DNA of 64,000 nt from JAUUSJ01 sp964439395 (GCA_964439395.1 CAYTNV010000008.1:1-64000), one strand, 5' to 3'. Numbered from the stretch's first letter, positions 42,875-51,738 are shown. Numbers and translations: made by a program. Notes: generated by a model from the sequence alone, not told the origin.

Positions 42875-43195
42875 ATGGCAAGACCTGGAAAACATAAAGC
42901 AAAGTATGACAGATATAAAGCTTCTGGACATACACAGTTAAACAAAATTAGAAAAGCAGAAACTCATAAACGAAGAATGAAAAGATTCGCCAAAAGACGA
43001 GAAGAAGGAAGGTCTTATGAATATTCTCCAAATCCTTATAAAAAAGAATCTGAGGAATATATTTTAGAGGCAAATAAAAGACAGCATAAGAATATCAACA
43101 AGCAGCTACCTTTACAGAGATGGACAAGTATTATGCGAAAATTGGATGATTACATCCTTGAAAAGAAAAAAGAAGCAAAAAGAAAGGCCTCATGA
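42875..43195 (+). CDS. Highly basic hypothetical protein, 106 aa
   Basis: ATG 42875 follows GAAGGAAG (earlier in-frame starts lack a site). Lys/Arg-rich with RRMKRFAKRREEGRSYEY; likely binds nucleic acid or serves as a small structural protein. First gene after promoter-like motif D. Confidence 0.6.
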   Translation: MARPGKHKAKYDRYKASGHTQLNKIRKAETHKRRMKRFAKRREEGRSYEYSPNPYKKESEEYILEANKRQHKNINKQLPLQRWTSIMRKLDDYILEKKKEAKRKAS

Positions 43196-43207
43196 GGTGA
43201 TAGATAT

Positions 43208-43618
43208 ATGCAGAGAAATAAATATTTAGAAAAAATCGGAATTCCAATAGATGAGTATGGCGTGAATATGTGTGATGACTTAAACGATGCGAGACAAAAG
43301 TGTTGGAAAGAGGAACAGGAAAAATATGGGTTTGATCGTAGAGAAGTCTGGGAACTTGATAGGCTCTTTGTGGAGTGGCTTTATTCACATTTAAAGATGT
43401 ATAAAAAAGTACGTAAGAATAGTGTACCAGATCATTTAATTGTAACAACAGAATATCCTGACGCGATACTTTCCTTTAAAGAAGGAATTAATTTGATTTT
43501 AAAAGCTTGCAAAAAATGGCTACTGGATGAAGACTACGAAAAAAGAAATTCTTCCATAGAAATGAAGAAGGCGATAAAACTTTTTGCCGATATTTCTAGT
43601 GAGTTGAATCACATATGA
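43208..43618 (+). CDS. Hypothetical protein, 136 aa
   Basis: ATG 43208 follows GAGGTGATA. Mostly helical and charged; the region NLILKACKKWLLDEDYEKRN has no recognisable motif. The stop overlaps the start of the HPr-like gene by 4 bases. Confidence 0.6.
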   Translation: MQRNKYLEKIGIPIDEYGVNMCDDLNDARQKCWKEEQEKYGFDRREVWELDRLFVEWLYSHLKMYKKVRKNSVPDHLIVTTEYPDAILSFKEGINLILKACKKWLLDEDYEKRNSSIEMKKAIKLFADISSELNHI

Positions 43619-43854
43619 ATAAGTTTGTCATAAAATTAGGGAGCGTAAATGATGTAGCATTATTTTGTGCTACATGTAGAAAATATAGGAGCGATATAGT
43701 TTATATAATCGCAGGAAACAAAGTTGATGCAAAGTCCATCCTTGAGATTATGTGTATCGGGATAAGCAAAGATGCAGAAGTTTGCATTTGTTCTGAGGAT
43801 AAGGAAATATGCAAAAAATTCAAGGAAGATATTCAACTTTGGATAAAGTATTAG
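43615..43854 (+). CDS. HPr-like domain protein lacking the phosphorylated His, 79 aa
   Basis: The alpha/beta HPr fold is visible: FVIKLGSVNDVALFCATCRK (strand and helix 1), then VDAKSILEIMCIGIS around the regulatory Ser (KS of HPr KS46) and a final helix. The active-site GIHARPA is replaced by GSVNDVA, so the PTS phospho-His is gone while the Ser47-type residue stays, as in Crh. Translationally coupled to the gene before. It could interact with host CcpA/HPr kinase or be a sequestering decoy; both are inference. Confidence 0.65.
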   Translation: MNKFVIKLGSVNDVALFCATCRKYRSDIVYIIAGNKVDAKSILEIMCIGISKDAEVCICSEDKEICKKFKEDIQLWIKY

Positions 43855-43874
43855 ATTGGAAAGGATATAAATTT

Positions 43875-44555
43875 ATGAGAATTATTAGTTCGAATTATGA
43901 AATAATTACCCCTATTTCGGAGGGAGGGTTAGAAGAACTAAAGAAAATCGAAAAAATCGCTAGAACTTGCTATAAAAGTGAAGGGCTTATCAAAGAGGAT
44001 GGTGAAAGTGCAAAGAGATTAATTACTACGCTTATTAAGAATGGGCACGAGGCAATGTTAGAACACGGAGGTTTGACAATCAAGTTCTTTGTCGACAGGG
44101 GGATTTCTCACGAAATTGTAAGACATAGGCTTGCGAGCTATGCCCAGGAGAGTACTCGATATTGTAATTACTCTAATGAAAAATTTGAAAGTGAGATATC
44201 TTATATATCTATTATTGATGGAATGTTAGAGGATAAGAAAATGTCAGTGTTACCAAATAGCACACTTAGTGTAATGTATGAGGTATGGAAAAATACTATG
44301 GAAGTATGTGAGGCCGCATATTTTAAAATGATTAAACTTGGGGCAACTCCGCAAATCGCAAGAAGTGTTTTACCAAATTCTTTGAAAACAGAATTAGTTA
44401 TGACTGCGAATTATCGAGAATGGCGCAATTTCTTCAAACTAAGAACAGCGAACGTTGCACATCCTCAAATGAAAGAGGTAACAATTCCGTTACTAGAGGA
44501 ACTAAAAAGAAAACTGCCGATTATTTTTGATGATATATGTGTTGAAACTTTTTAA
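43875..44555 (+). CDS. thyX: Flavin-dependent thymidylate synthase ThyX, 226 aa
   Basis: Converts dUMP to dTMP with FAD and methylene-tetrahydrofolate. The family motif RHRLASYAQESTRYC (RHRxxSxxxxSxR) is intact, with HEAMLEHGGL and a C-terminal FDDICVETF. Length typical (210-250 aa). Start ATG 43875 has GAAAGGA nearby; upstream in-frame ATG overlaps the HPr-like gene. First enzyme of the nucleotide block. Confidence 0.97.
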   Translation: MRIISSNYEIITPISEGGLEELKKIEKIARTCYKSEGLIKEDGESAKRLITTLIKNGHEAMLEHGGLTIKFFVDRGISHEIVRHRLASYAQESTRYCNYSNEKFESEISYISIIDGMLEDKKMSVLPNSTLSVMYEVWKNTMEVCEAAYFKMIKLGATPQIARSVLPNSLKTELVMTANYREWRNFFKLRTANVAHPQMKEVTIPLLEELKRKLPIIFDDICVETF

Positions 44556-44593
44556 TCGTTTAGAATGCAAAAAGTAAAGGAAGGAGAGTGTTT

Positions 44594-45241
44594 ATGAGAA
44601 AATATGAATTTGCAGAAGAAACAAAGGTGTTTTTAGGGAAAACTTTACACAGAATTCGAGCAGTTCATGATTTTGGAAATGTAAGAAAAGGAGAACTCGG
44701 CGGGTTCATTGAGAAAGAGGAGAATCTTTCTCATGATGGAGATTGTTGGGTTGGAGGAAATGCAGTGGTCGTGGAAAACGCCCGTGTCACAGGAGATGCC
44801 TATGTCACAGGGAATGCAGTGGTCGTAGAAAATGCTCAGGTCACAGGAAATGTTTGGGTTGGAGTAAATGCTTGGGTCACAGGAAGTGCTTGGGTTGGAG
44901 AATATGCCTGTGTAGAAGGATATGCTATTGTTAGAGATGGTGCAGTAATTGGAGGGGATGCAGTAATTAGAGTACATGCAGTAATTGGAGAAGATACTTG
45001 CATTTCCAAAACAGAAGACTATTTGGTTGTGGGACCTATTGGAAGTCGAAATGGCTATACCACATTTTACAAAAACAAAGATAATGGCATTTCCGTATCT
45101 TGTGGATGTTTCAGCGGAACGATCGAAGAGTTTTTGGAAGCGGTTAAGAAAACTCATGGAAATAATAAATATGCAAACGAGTATATAGAAATTGCAAATT
45201 TTGCAAATAAAAAAATAAAAGAGGAGGGAATGCTTTCTTAG
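44594..45241 (+). CDS. Shorter paralogue of the hexapeptide-repeat protein, 215 aa
   Basis: Same N-terminus (LHRIRAVHDFGNVRKGELGG) and tail (ISVSCGCFSGTIEEFLEAVKK) as the protein at 32385, but a shorter repeat block with NAVVVENARVTG and NAWVTGSAWVG units. The 3' quarter (about 44990-45170) is nearly identical in DNA to 32895-33065, a sign of recent duplication or gene conversion. ATG 44594 follows AAGGAGAG. Function unknown. Confidence 0.75.
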   Translation: MRKYEFAEETKVFLGKTLHRIRAVHDFGNVRKGELGGFIEKEENLSHDGDCWVGGNAVVVENARVTGDAYVTGNAVVVENAQVTGNVWVGVNAWVTGSAWVGEYACVEGYAIVRDGAVIGGDAVIRVHAVIGEDTCISKTEDYLVVGPIGSRNGYTTFYKNKDNGISVSCGCFSGTIEEFLEAVKKTHGNNKYANEYIEIANFANKKIKEEGMLS

Positions 45242-45278
45242 CATAACTAAAAATCTGTGCTAAGAGAGTCACAAGTAT

Positions 45279-45878
45279 ATGATTATTGTGTTGATGGGAC
45301 CTTCGGGGAGTGGAAAGTCCACTATAGAAAAAGAATTACAAAAATTTGGGCTTAAAAGAATTGTTTCTTATACAACTAGAACTCCTAGAGAGGACGAAGT
45401 AAATGGGGAAGATTATTATTTTGTGAAGCCTGAGGACTTTATGGAGCTGGTAAAAAATAAAAAATTCGCTGAGTATAGAGGATATTCCAATAATCGATTT
45501 TATGGAACATTAATAGAAAGTTATAAGCCAGATGATTGGAAGTCTTCAAATTTAAGGGTTGTTACTATAACTCCTTCTGGGTATAGACAATTGATCAAAA
45601 GACTAGAATATGAAAAATTTATGGAGGAAGATATTATCTTTTCAGTTTTGATTGACGCTCCGTTGTCAATAAGAATGAAACGATACATTGATAGATGTGG
45701 AGAAAGATTTGATTTTTCTGATAAAGATGAATTGTGTGCAAGAGTTGAGCGTGATTTCGGAATGTTTGAAGGAGTCGAAAATGAAGTTTCATTAGTCTTG
45801 AATAATGATGGCACTCATACTCCAAGAGAAATGGCAAAAATAATTTTACAGGAAGCAGGGTGTATAGATTTATGTTAG
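45279..45878 (+). CDS. Guanylate kinase-like nucleotide kinase, 199 aa
   Basis: P-loop MGPSGSGKST at the N-terminus, then the guanylate kinase signature VSYTTRTPREDEVNGEDYYF, FAEYRGYSNNRFYG and SIRMKRYIDRCGERF. GMP/dGMP to GDP/dGDP is the expected reaction. Located in the nucleotide block between ThyX and ribonucleotide reductase. C-terminus is divergent from cellular Gmk, so deoxynucleotide preference cannot be excluded. Confidence 0.88.
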   Translation: MIIVLMGPSGSGKSTIEKELQKFGLKRIVSYTTRTPREDEVNGEDYYFVKPEDFMELVKNKKFAEYRGYSNNRFYGTLIESYKPDDWKSSNLRVVTITPSGYRQLIKRLEYEKFMEEDIIFSVLIDAPLSIRMKRYIDRCGERFDFSDKDELCARVERDFGMFEGVENEVSLVLNNDGTHTPREMAKIILQEAGCIDLC

Positions 45879-46468
45879 AGGACAAGAAAAGGCTTTTTAT
45901 CGATTTCGATGGAGTTATTGTTAATACGATAAAAAGGATTTGCGACTTATATAATTATGATTTTGTATGTTATCCTTCTCCAAAAGTGAATTGGAAAGAC
46001 ATTAAAACTTTGAATTTTGATGAGTGTACTGGAATGACAAAAGAACTTATGAATATTTACTTTGATAGCCCAAGATTTTTTGAGGAGCTTGAATTCATGC
46101 CTTTTGCCGAGCTAGTAATTAAGATGATGAAAAACTGTTACGAAATCGTGATTGTTTCAAAAGGATTTTCGGCAAATCTATTATTAAAGAGTGAATGGGT
46201 TCATGAAAATATTGGGGCTAAGTTTATTGGGATTGGAGAAGATATATCAAAAAGCGAGGTCGATATGGCTGGTGGGATTTTTATAGATGACAAAAAAGAT
46301 AACTTAGAAGAAAGTAATGCCGATGTGAAAATTTTGTTCGGAAGAAGCTACCCGTGGAATGAAGGATGGACTGGTGAACATATCAAAGATTGGCAGGATT
46401 TTCTTTTCAAATATAAACATATAAGTTTAGAAGAAAAAAATAGGAGGGATGCTATTGGTAGTAATTAA
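45872..46468 (+). CDS. HAD-family 5'-nucleotidase (NT5C-like), 198 aa
   Basis: DxDxV/T motif FIDFDGVIVNT, then VSKGFSANL (motif II Ser) and GGIFIDDKKDN (acidic motif IV). Similar HAD proteins of phages are dNMP or dUMP phosphatases. The ATG overlaps the end of the kinase gene, and the next gene overlaps its stop, so this is a tight operon. Confidence 0.75.
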   Translation: MLEDKKRLFIDFDGVIVNTIKRICDLYNYDFVCYPSPKVNWKDIKTLNFDECTGMTKELMNIYFDSPRFFEELEFMPFAELVIKMMKNCYEIVIVSKGFSANLLLKSEWVHENIGAKFIGIGEDISKSEVDMAGGIFIDDKKDNLEESNADVKILFGRSYPWNEGWTGEHIKDWQDFLFKYKHISLEEKNRRDAIGSN

Positions 46469-49400
46469 AAGAGATTGTACAGAAGCAGAATTTGATAAAA
46501 GTAAAATTTCGGATGCTATTTTGAAGGCAATGAAAAATGGAAGTGGGATTGTAAAACCGAAAATCGCTGAGAGTATTGCCAATGAAATTTATGAAGAGAA
46601 TAAGGATGTTGATGAGATATCTGTTTATGATATTGAACAGGAAGTTTTTAATAAGCTGATTTGCAAAAAGCAAAAACTTACGGCAAAAGCTTATGAAGGG
46701 TATAGGAGTATACGAGAGTTTCAGAGAGAGAAAAACGAGCTTGATGATGTAGTAACAGGGATTGTAGAGGGATTTGACAAAGAGATATTGGACGAGAATT
46801 CAAATAAAAATTCTTATATAGCTCCTACACAAAGAGACTTGATTGCTGGCGAAGTAAGCAAAAGTTATTCGAGAAGAAATCTTTTTCCCACAAATATTAC
46901 TCAAGCACATGATGATGGGATCATTCATGTACATGATTTGGATTATTTCGCGCAGCACATCATTAACTGTCAACTTGTTAATCTCGAAGATATGTTACAA
47001 AATGGGACAGTTATTAACACTAAAATGATAGAAAAACCTAAAAGTTTTCAAACTGCTTGTACGGTTGCCACACAAATTGTTCAACAAGTGGCGAATGCTC
47101 AGTATGGAGGACAAACTATTTCCCTATCTCATTTGTCTCCATTTGTAAGGATTAGTAAAGAAAAATGGGAAAAACGTATCAAGGAAGATTTTGAAGAAAT
47201 AGGCATTTCATATGATATGGATTATATAGAACATATTGTAAGCAAGAGATTACAAGAAGAAATTAAGGCAGGCATTCAGACGATTCAATTTCAAGTGAAT
47301 ACATTTAATACATCTAATGGTCAGAGTCCTTTTCTCAGTATATTTATGTATATAAGTGAGAATCCAGAGTATGAAAAAGAAACAGCTATGCTTATCGAGG
47401 AAGTATTAAATCAGAGATATGAGGGAATGAAAAATGAGGTAGGCGTTCCAGTAACACCATCATTCCCTAAGATAATATATGTTCTTGATGAAAATAATAT
47501 TCCTCAAAATAGCCAATATAGATATTTAACGGATTTGGCTTGCAAATGCGTGGCTAAAAGAATGATGCCAGACTTTATTTCTGCAAAGATGATGAAAGAG
47601 AATTATGATGGCGAGGTTTTCCCGTGTATGGGATGTGTTGATGGTAAAGAGATCATAACTTATAAATTTAATAATAAGTTATTTGTAGAATCTTTTGAAA
47701 GAATGTGGAATAGATTGACAGATACATTTGAGATTCATCATCAATACAAAGAGGATAGTCCTAATTTATATATGGATTTAGTAGATGTAGAAATTTATGA
47801 TACAGAAAAAGGATTCGTTAATGCCAGAAGGATTATCCGAAATCTTTCAAATGATTGGGTGGATGTTCATTTATCAAATGGAAGAAGGCTGTTATGCACT
47901 TCCGACCATCCATTCGAAATTTTGGGCAAAGGTAAAACAATAGCCAAAGATTTGAAAGTATCGGATAAGATGATGATTAATCCAAGCCAATATAGTGAAG
48001 AAAATATTATTTTTAATACTGACAAGGCATGGCTATTAGGTTTTATGTTGTGTGATGGTTATTACCAATCAAATCACATTTTTGCTTCTATCACTGCTAA
48101 TGGCGAAGATGAAAATGAGAAAAAGTTCCAAGCGACGCTTTTGAAGTATTTTGATATTAATACTAAAACAATATTACAAGAACGTAATAAGAAAGGAACA
48201 TATAAAGATTTAATTGCAATTAATGATAAGAATGGCAGTTTGCAACGTGCAATTAATTATTTTACTTCAAAATTTGGTGGTATTAACAAAGCAAACAGAC
48301 ATATTCCAAATGAAGTGTTTTCATGGAATTACGAAAGCAAAATGGCGTTTTTAGCAGGTATGATTGATGCAGACGGTTATATTAATGATAATTCCTATGG
48401 CAGTTCTGTTGTACAAATTGTGTCTACTAACAAGGAATTAGCGTTACAGCAAATGGCATTAGCCCAAGCATTAGGAATGCCAGCTAAGATTTATCATGAT
48501 CATTATGCAAAAAGAAATTCCAATCTTATTAGATATAGAGTAGAATTTTATGCTGTTAAAGAACTTTTAGATTATATTGTTTGTAATAAGAAATGTTCCC
48601 ATTATAAAGAGATGACTTCTGATCACTATAATACATGGGCGGAAGTGCTAGAAATATTGCCAGTAGATGCAAATATGTATAGCTATGATGTGACAACAGA
48701 CAGTGAACATTTTGAAGTGAGCGGTATTCATAGTCATAATTGTCGTTCTTTTCTTTCAAATTGGAAGGATAAGGATGGGAAATATAAGTGGTATGGTCGT
48801 TTTAATCAAGGGGTAGTCACTCTCAATCTAGTAGATGTAGGGCTTTCGGCTAAGAAAGATATGGCTAAGTTTTGGGATATTCTTGATGAAAGATTAAAAC
48901 TTTGTTATCAAGCATTAATGTTAAGACATGAAAGATTAGAAGGTACAAGCACAACGGTATCGCCTATTCATTGGCAATATGGAGCAATTGCTAGATTGTC
49001 TAAAGACGATAAAATTGACGATTTGTTGCATGGTGGATATTCATCAATTTCTCTTGGGTATGCAGGAGTATATGAATGTGTAGTATCCATGCTAGGGATT
49101 TCCCACACTACAGAAGAAGGAGAAAAATTTGCCTTAGAAATTATGAATAAACTTAGGGTAACATGTGATAAATGGAAAAAAGAAACAGGTATTGGTTTCG
49201 CTCTTTATGGAACGCCACTAGAGTCAACCACTTATAAGTTCGCAAGATGTTTGAGAAAAAGGTTTGGAGTTATTGAGGGTATTACCGACAAAGATTATAT
49301 TACCAATAGTTACCATGTAAATGTAAAAGAAGAAATTGACGCTTTTAGTAAACTTGGATTTGAAGCAAAATTTCAAAAGATAAGTTCTGGTGGTGCTATT

Positions 49401-49724
49401 AGTTATGTTGAAGTTACAAATCTTAATAATAATATAGAAGCAATAAAACAACTTGTGGATTATATGTACGAAACAATTCAGTATGCAGAAATTAATACAA
49501 AGTCTGATTATTGCCAAGTATGTGGATTTGATGGAGAAATTCTACTTGATGAAAATCTAGAGTGGTATTGCCCTAATTGCGGTAATCGTGACCATAATAA
49601 AATGAATGTGTGTAGAAGGACTTGCGGATATTTAGGAGATAATTTCTGGAATCAAGGAAGAACTGAAGAGATTGCAGAAAGATATGTTCATCTTGATAAC
49701 CATTTATACAAAGGAGATTGTTGA
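46455..49724 (+). CDS. nrdD: Anaerobic ribonucleoside-triphosphate reductase NrdD with intein, 1089 aa precursor
   Basis: Class III reductase: ATP-cone (residues ~1-95), catalytic barrel with PCMGC and RSFL, C-terminal zinc site CQVCG...CPNCG and glycyl radical loop RTCGYLGDNFW. Removing the 369-residue intein leaves ~720 residues, the normal length. TTG 46455 is preferred (AGGAGG 7 bases upstream) over ATG 46449, 1 base after it, because it gives MVVIKRDCTEAEF. Reduces NTPs under anaerobiosis with NrdG. Confirms the host is a strict or facultative anaerobe. Confidence 0.96.
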   Translation: MVVIKRDCTEAEFDKSKISDAILKAMKNGSGIVKPKIAESIANEIYEENKDVDEISVYDIEQEVFNKLICKKQKLTAKAYEGYRSIREFQREKNELDDVVTGIVEGFDKEILDENSNKNSYIAPTQRDLIAGEVSKSYSRRNLFPTNITQAHDDGIIHVHDLDYFAQHIINCQLVNLEDMLQNGTVINTKMIEKPKSFQTACTVATQIVQQVANAQYGGQTISLSHLSPFVRISKEKWEKRIKEDFEEIGISYDMDYIEHIVSKRLQEEIKAGIQTIQFQVNTFNTSNGQSPFLSIFMYISENPEYEKETAMLIEEVLNQRYEGMKNEVGVPVTPSFPKIIYVLDENNIPQNSQYRYLTDLACKCVAKRMMPDFISAKMMKENYDGEVFPCMGCVDGKEIITYKFNNKLFVESFERMWNRLTDTFEIHHQYKEDSPNLYMDLVDVEIYDTEKGFVNARRIIRNLSNDWVDVHLSNGRRLLCTSDHPFEILGKGKTIAKDLKVSDKMMINPSQYSEENIIFNTDKAWLLGFMLCDGYYQSNHIFASITANGEDENEKKFQATLLKYFDINTKTILQERNKKGTYKDLIAINDKNGSLQRAINYFTSKFGGINKANRHIPNEVFSWNYESKMAFLAGMIDADGYINDNSYGSSVVQIVSTNKELALQQMALAQALGMPAKIYHDHYAKRNSNLIRYRVEFYAVKELLDYIVCNKKCSHYKEMTSDHYNTWAEVLEILPVDANMYSYDVTTDSEHFEVSGIHSHNCRSFLSNWKDKDGKYKWYGRFNQGVVTLNLVDVGLSAKKDMAKFWDILDERLKLCYQALMLRHERLEGTSTTVSPIHWQYGAIARLSKDDKIDDLLHGGYSSISLGYAGVYECVVSMLGISHTTEEGEKFALEIMNKLRVTCDKWKKETGIGFALYGTPLESTTYKFARCLRKRFGVIEGITDKDYITNSYHVNVKEEIDAFSKLGFEAKFQKISSGGAISYVEVTNLNNNIEAIKQLVDYMYETIQYAEINTKSDYCQVCGFDGEILLDENLEWYCPNCGNRDHNKMNVCRRTCGYLGDNFWNQGRTEEIAERYVHLDNHLYKGDC
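47634..48740 (+). other. LAGLIDADG intein inside NrdD
   Basis: Residues 396-764 of the ORF from 46449. Starts with CVDGKEII (Cys1), ends SGIHSHN before Cys+1, the standard Hint-domain boundaries. Two LAGLIDADG motifs (WLLGFMLCDGYY and FLAGMIDADGYI) mark a homing endonuclease. It interrupts the extein between PCMG and CRSFLSNW, next to active-site cysteines. Frame is intact, so splicing is required for function. Confidence 0.93.
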
Positions 49725-49725
49725 T

Positions 49726-50379
49726 ATGAGATACAATCAAATAAGGGAATGTGATATAGCAAACGGAGAGGGTATAGGAGTTGCCCTCTTCGTACAAGGG
49801 TGTTATTTCCATTGTAAAAATTGTTTTAATCAAGAAACATGGGATTTTAGTGGAGGGAAACCTTGGACAAAAGAAATAAGAAATAAATTTATGGAGTTGG
49901 TTAGTCGCCCATATGTGAGAAGAGTGAGTATACTGGGCGGCGAGCCTCTCGCCGATGAAAATGTAAAAGAAGTAGGAATCTTGATAAGAATGATAAAAAA
50001 AAATTCCCCAGAAAAAAAGATATGGCTTTATACAGGATATACGTTTGAAGAGATTTTAAAAAAGATACAAGAACCTAAAAATAATTTTGATATTAAGAGA
50101 TTTATCACAATAACAGGAGCAGACATTGTGGTAGATGGGAAATATGTCGATGGATTGCAGGATTTTAAATTAAAATGGAAAGGCAGTTCTAATCAGAGAG
50201 TAATTGATATGACTCATTCTTTTGAGGAGATTGTGAGGAATTTTTATAAAGAGACTGTTAATATTATTTTAGAAAATTTGTTTGGTTCTTCTGTGTCAGA
50301 AGAAGAATTTGATAGACTTGTATTGAACAAGGCACTGGAGGGGTTTCAAGTAATTGAATATGAAGGAAAGGAAGTTTAA
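49726..50379 (+). CDS. nrdG: Anaerobic RNR activating enzyme NrdG, 217 aa
   Basis: Radical SAM activase: QGCYFHCKNCFNQETWDF carries CxxxCxxC; RVSILGGEPLADE is the SAM-binding GGE motif. It installs the glycyl radical in NrdD. ATG 49726 follows AAGGAG and overlaps the nrdD region closely (stop 49724). C-terminal 60 residues extend beyond the ~155 aa of short NrdG. Confidence 0.95.
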   Translation: MRYNQIRECDIANGEGIGVALFVQGCYFHCKNCFNQETWDFSGGKPWTKEIRNKFMELVSRPYVRRVSILGGEPLADENVKEVGILIRMIKKNSPEKKIWLYTGYTFEEILKKIQEPKNNFDIKRFITITGADIVVDGKYVDGLQDFKLKWKGSSNQRVIDMTHSFEEIVRNFYKETVNIILENLFGSSVSEEEFDRLVLNKALEGFQVIEYEGKEV

Positions 50380-50380
50380 A

Positions 50381-50508
50381 TTGAGTAAAGGAAAGCTTAT
50401 GAAGTATATTGAGGTGGTAAAAAGCAGATTCCGAAAGAGCTACTGGAGCTAGAAATAGAACATATGACACCCGGCTCTCTCGGTAGTTCAGATGATATTC
50501 ATTTGTAA
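50381..50508 (+). pseudogene. Possible frameshifted small gene
   Basis: TTG 50381 opens a short frame. After GAGGTGG near 50411 another frame continues as GGKKQIPKELLELEIEHMTP to TAA 50508, which resembles a real phage peptide. A one- or two-base indel would join them. Weak. Confidence 0.25.
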
Positions 50509-50526
50509 AAGGAGGAAGAAAAGAAG

Positions 50527-50916
50527 ATGCTTAGAAGATTAGAGACGGTACAAAGAAGAGGAAATTTAAACAGGGTATATGCTGTTGATGAAGCAGGACC
50601 AGGCGGTGCGAATCATGCTTATGTGGTTGTTCCAGTCTTAGAAGGTGTGGACGAAGATGATTATTACTATGGCACAGAAATACTTAAGGTACAATTTCAA
50701 AAAGGTGCTAGAAATGATATGAACGCTACAGATGGAGTTTTAGGCTCAGATTTGTTAGAAATCGTAAGAGATACCTTGCGAGGTTTTCAGTCAGGAGAAT
50801 TTGCCTGCGAGCACAATGAGAAGGCGCTTGAATATGTTGAACGTGCGCTTTACTGGCTGAATAAGAGAGTGGAGGATCGCATCGAGAGGCGGGTGCTGGG
50901 GACATATGATAAGTAA
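50527..50916 (+). CDS. Tad1/Acb2-like cyclic-nucleotide sponge, 129 aa
   Basis: The C-terminal hairpin matches the Tad1/Acb2 pattern: DLLEIVRDTLRGFQSGEF, then ACEHNEKALEYVERALYWLN and a tail RRVLGTYDK. The N-terminus (NRVYAVDEAGPGGANHAYVV) and LKVQFQKGARND fit the Tad1 domain that binds glycosyl-ADP-ribose signals. Such phage proteins sequester Thoeris or CBASS signal molecules. Ligand not determined; identification rests on the recognised pattern. ATG 50527 after AAAGGAGG. Confidence 0.75.
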   Translation: MLRRLETVQRRGNLNRVYAVDEAGPGGANHAYVVVPVLEGVDEDDYYYGTEILKVQFQKGARNDMNATDGVLGSDLLEIVRDTLRGFQSGEFACEHNEKALEYVERALYWLNKRVEDRIERRVLGTYDK

Positions 50917-50948
50917 TAAAAAAATATTCCAATTGTAAAGAGGAAATT

Positions 50949-51476
50949 TTGGCGGCTAGATATGAAGTACATGAATGCAAAAACAGTTTAGTTGGGTTTG
51001 TTGATTTTTTAGGATATGAGAGAGGGAATGTAGTGAAGGAAACAAACAACAAATTAATTAAGATTAAGTATTTTGATAAAAAAATTGATAAAGTAGAGAA
51101 AATTGAACAAGGGGATTGGATCGATCTAAGAACTGCTGCGACTATTTATCTTGACGCAGGGGATTCTACGTTGATCCCATTAGGAGTGGGGATGATTCTT
51201 CCAAACGGTTGTGAAGCTCATGTTGTTCCAAGAAGTAGCACTTTTAAGAACTATGGGATTATTCAAACGAATGGAATGGGAATTATTGATGAATCTTATT
51301 GCGGGAATGATGACCAGTGGTTTATGCCAGTATATGCAACAAGAAGAGCGACTATCCCTAAGAATTCCAGAATTTGCCAATTTAGAATCGTAGAAAAAAT
51401 GCCAGAGTACAAAATTGAAGAAGTGGAGAATTTAGAAGAAAAATCAAGAGGTGGTCATGGCAGTACAGGAAAATAA
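50949..51476 (+). CDS. dut: dUTPase (dUTP diphosphatase), 175 aa
   Basis: Trimeric all-beta dUTPase: DAGDSTLIPLGVG (motif 1), HVVPRSSTFKNYGI (motif 2), MGIIDESYCGNDDQW (motif 3), SRICQFRIVEKM (motif 4) and GGHGSTGK (motif 5). Converts dUTP to dUMP, the substrate of ThyX. A TTG start (50949) after AGAGGAAA is the only choice that gives a full N-terminus. The N-terminal ~45 residues are longer than usual. Confidence 0.95.
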   Translation: MAARYEVHECKNSLVGFVDFLGYERGNVVKETNNKLIKIKYFDKKIDKVEKIEQGDWIDLRTAATIYLDAGDSTLIPLGVGMILPNGCEAHVVPRSSTFKNYGIIQTNGMGIIDESYCGNDDQWFMPVYATRRATIPKNSRICQFRIVEKMPEYKIEEVENLEEKSRGGHGSTGK

Positions 51477-51549
51477 ATAATAAGAAATTAGGCATCTTTT
51501 ATTTAGATATGAGGATGTCTAAATTATTTTTCAGAAGGAGGAAAGTATT

Positions 51550-51738
51550 ATGGAAAAAGCAGTGATGAGTTTAAAAGAAGTATGTGAATATACTGGATGG
51601 GGAGAAACAAAAGTGAGAAAAATTTTAAAAAATCCAAGTAGCACATTTACAATTAGATTAGGTAATAGATTGTATGTTAATAAAAAATTATTTGACGACT
51701 ACCTGCAAAGATGTGCAAAATATCAGATTAAAATTTGA
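51550..51738 (+). CDS. xis: Excisionase-like DNA-binding protein (Xis/MerR-type HTH), 62 aa
   Basis: MSLKEVCEYTGWGETKVRKI is a winged-helix/MerR excisionase start; the size matches Tn916-type Xis. Its position just before int fits recombination directionality control. Good ribosome site AAGGAGGAAAG. Confidence 0.75.
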   Translation: MEKAVMSLKEVCEYTGWGETKVRKILKNPSSTFTIRLGNRLYVNKKLFDDYLQRCAKYQIKI

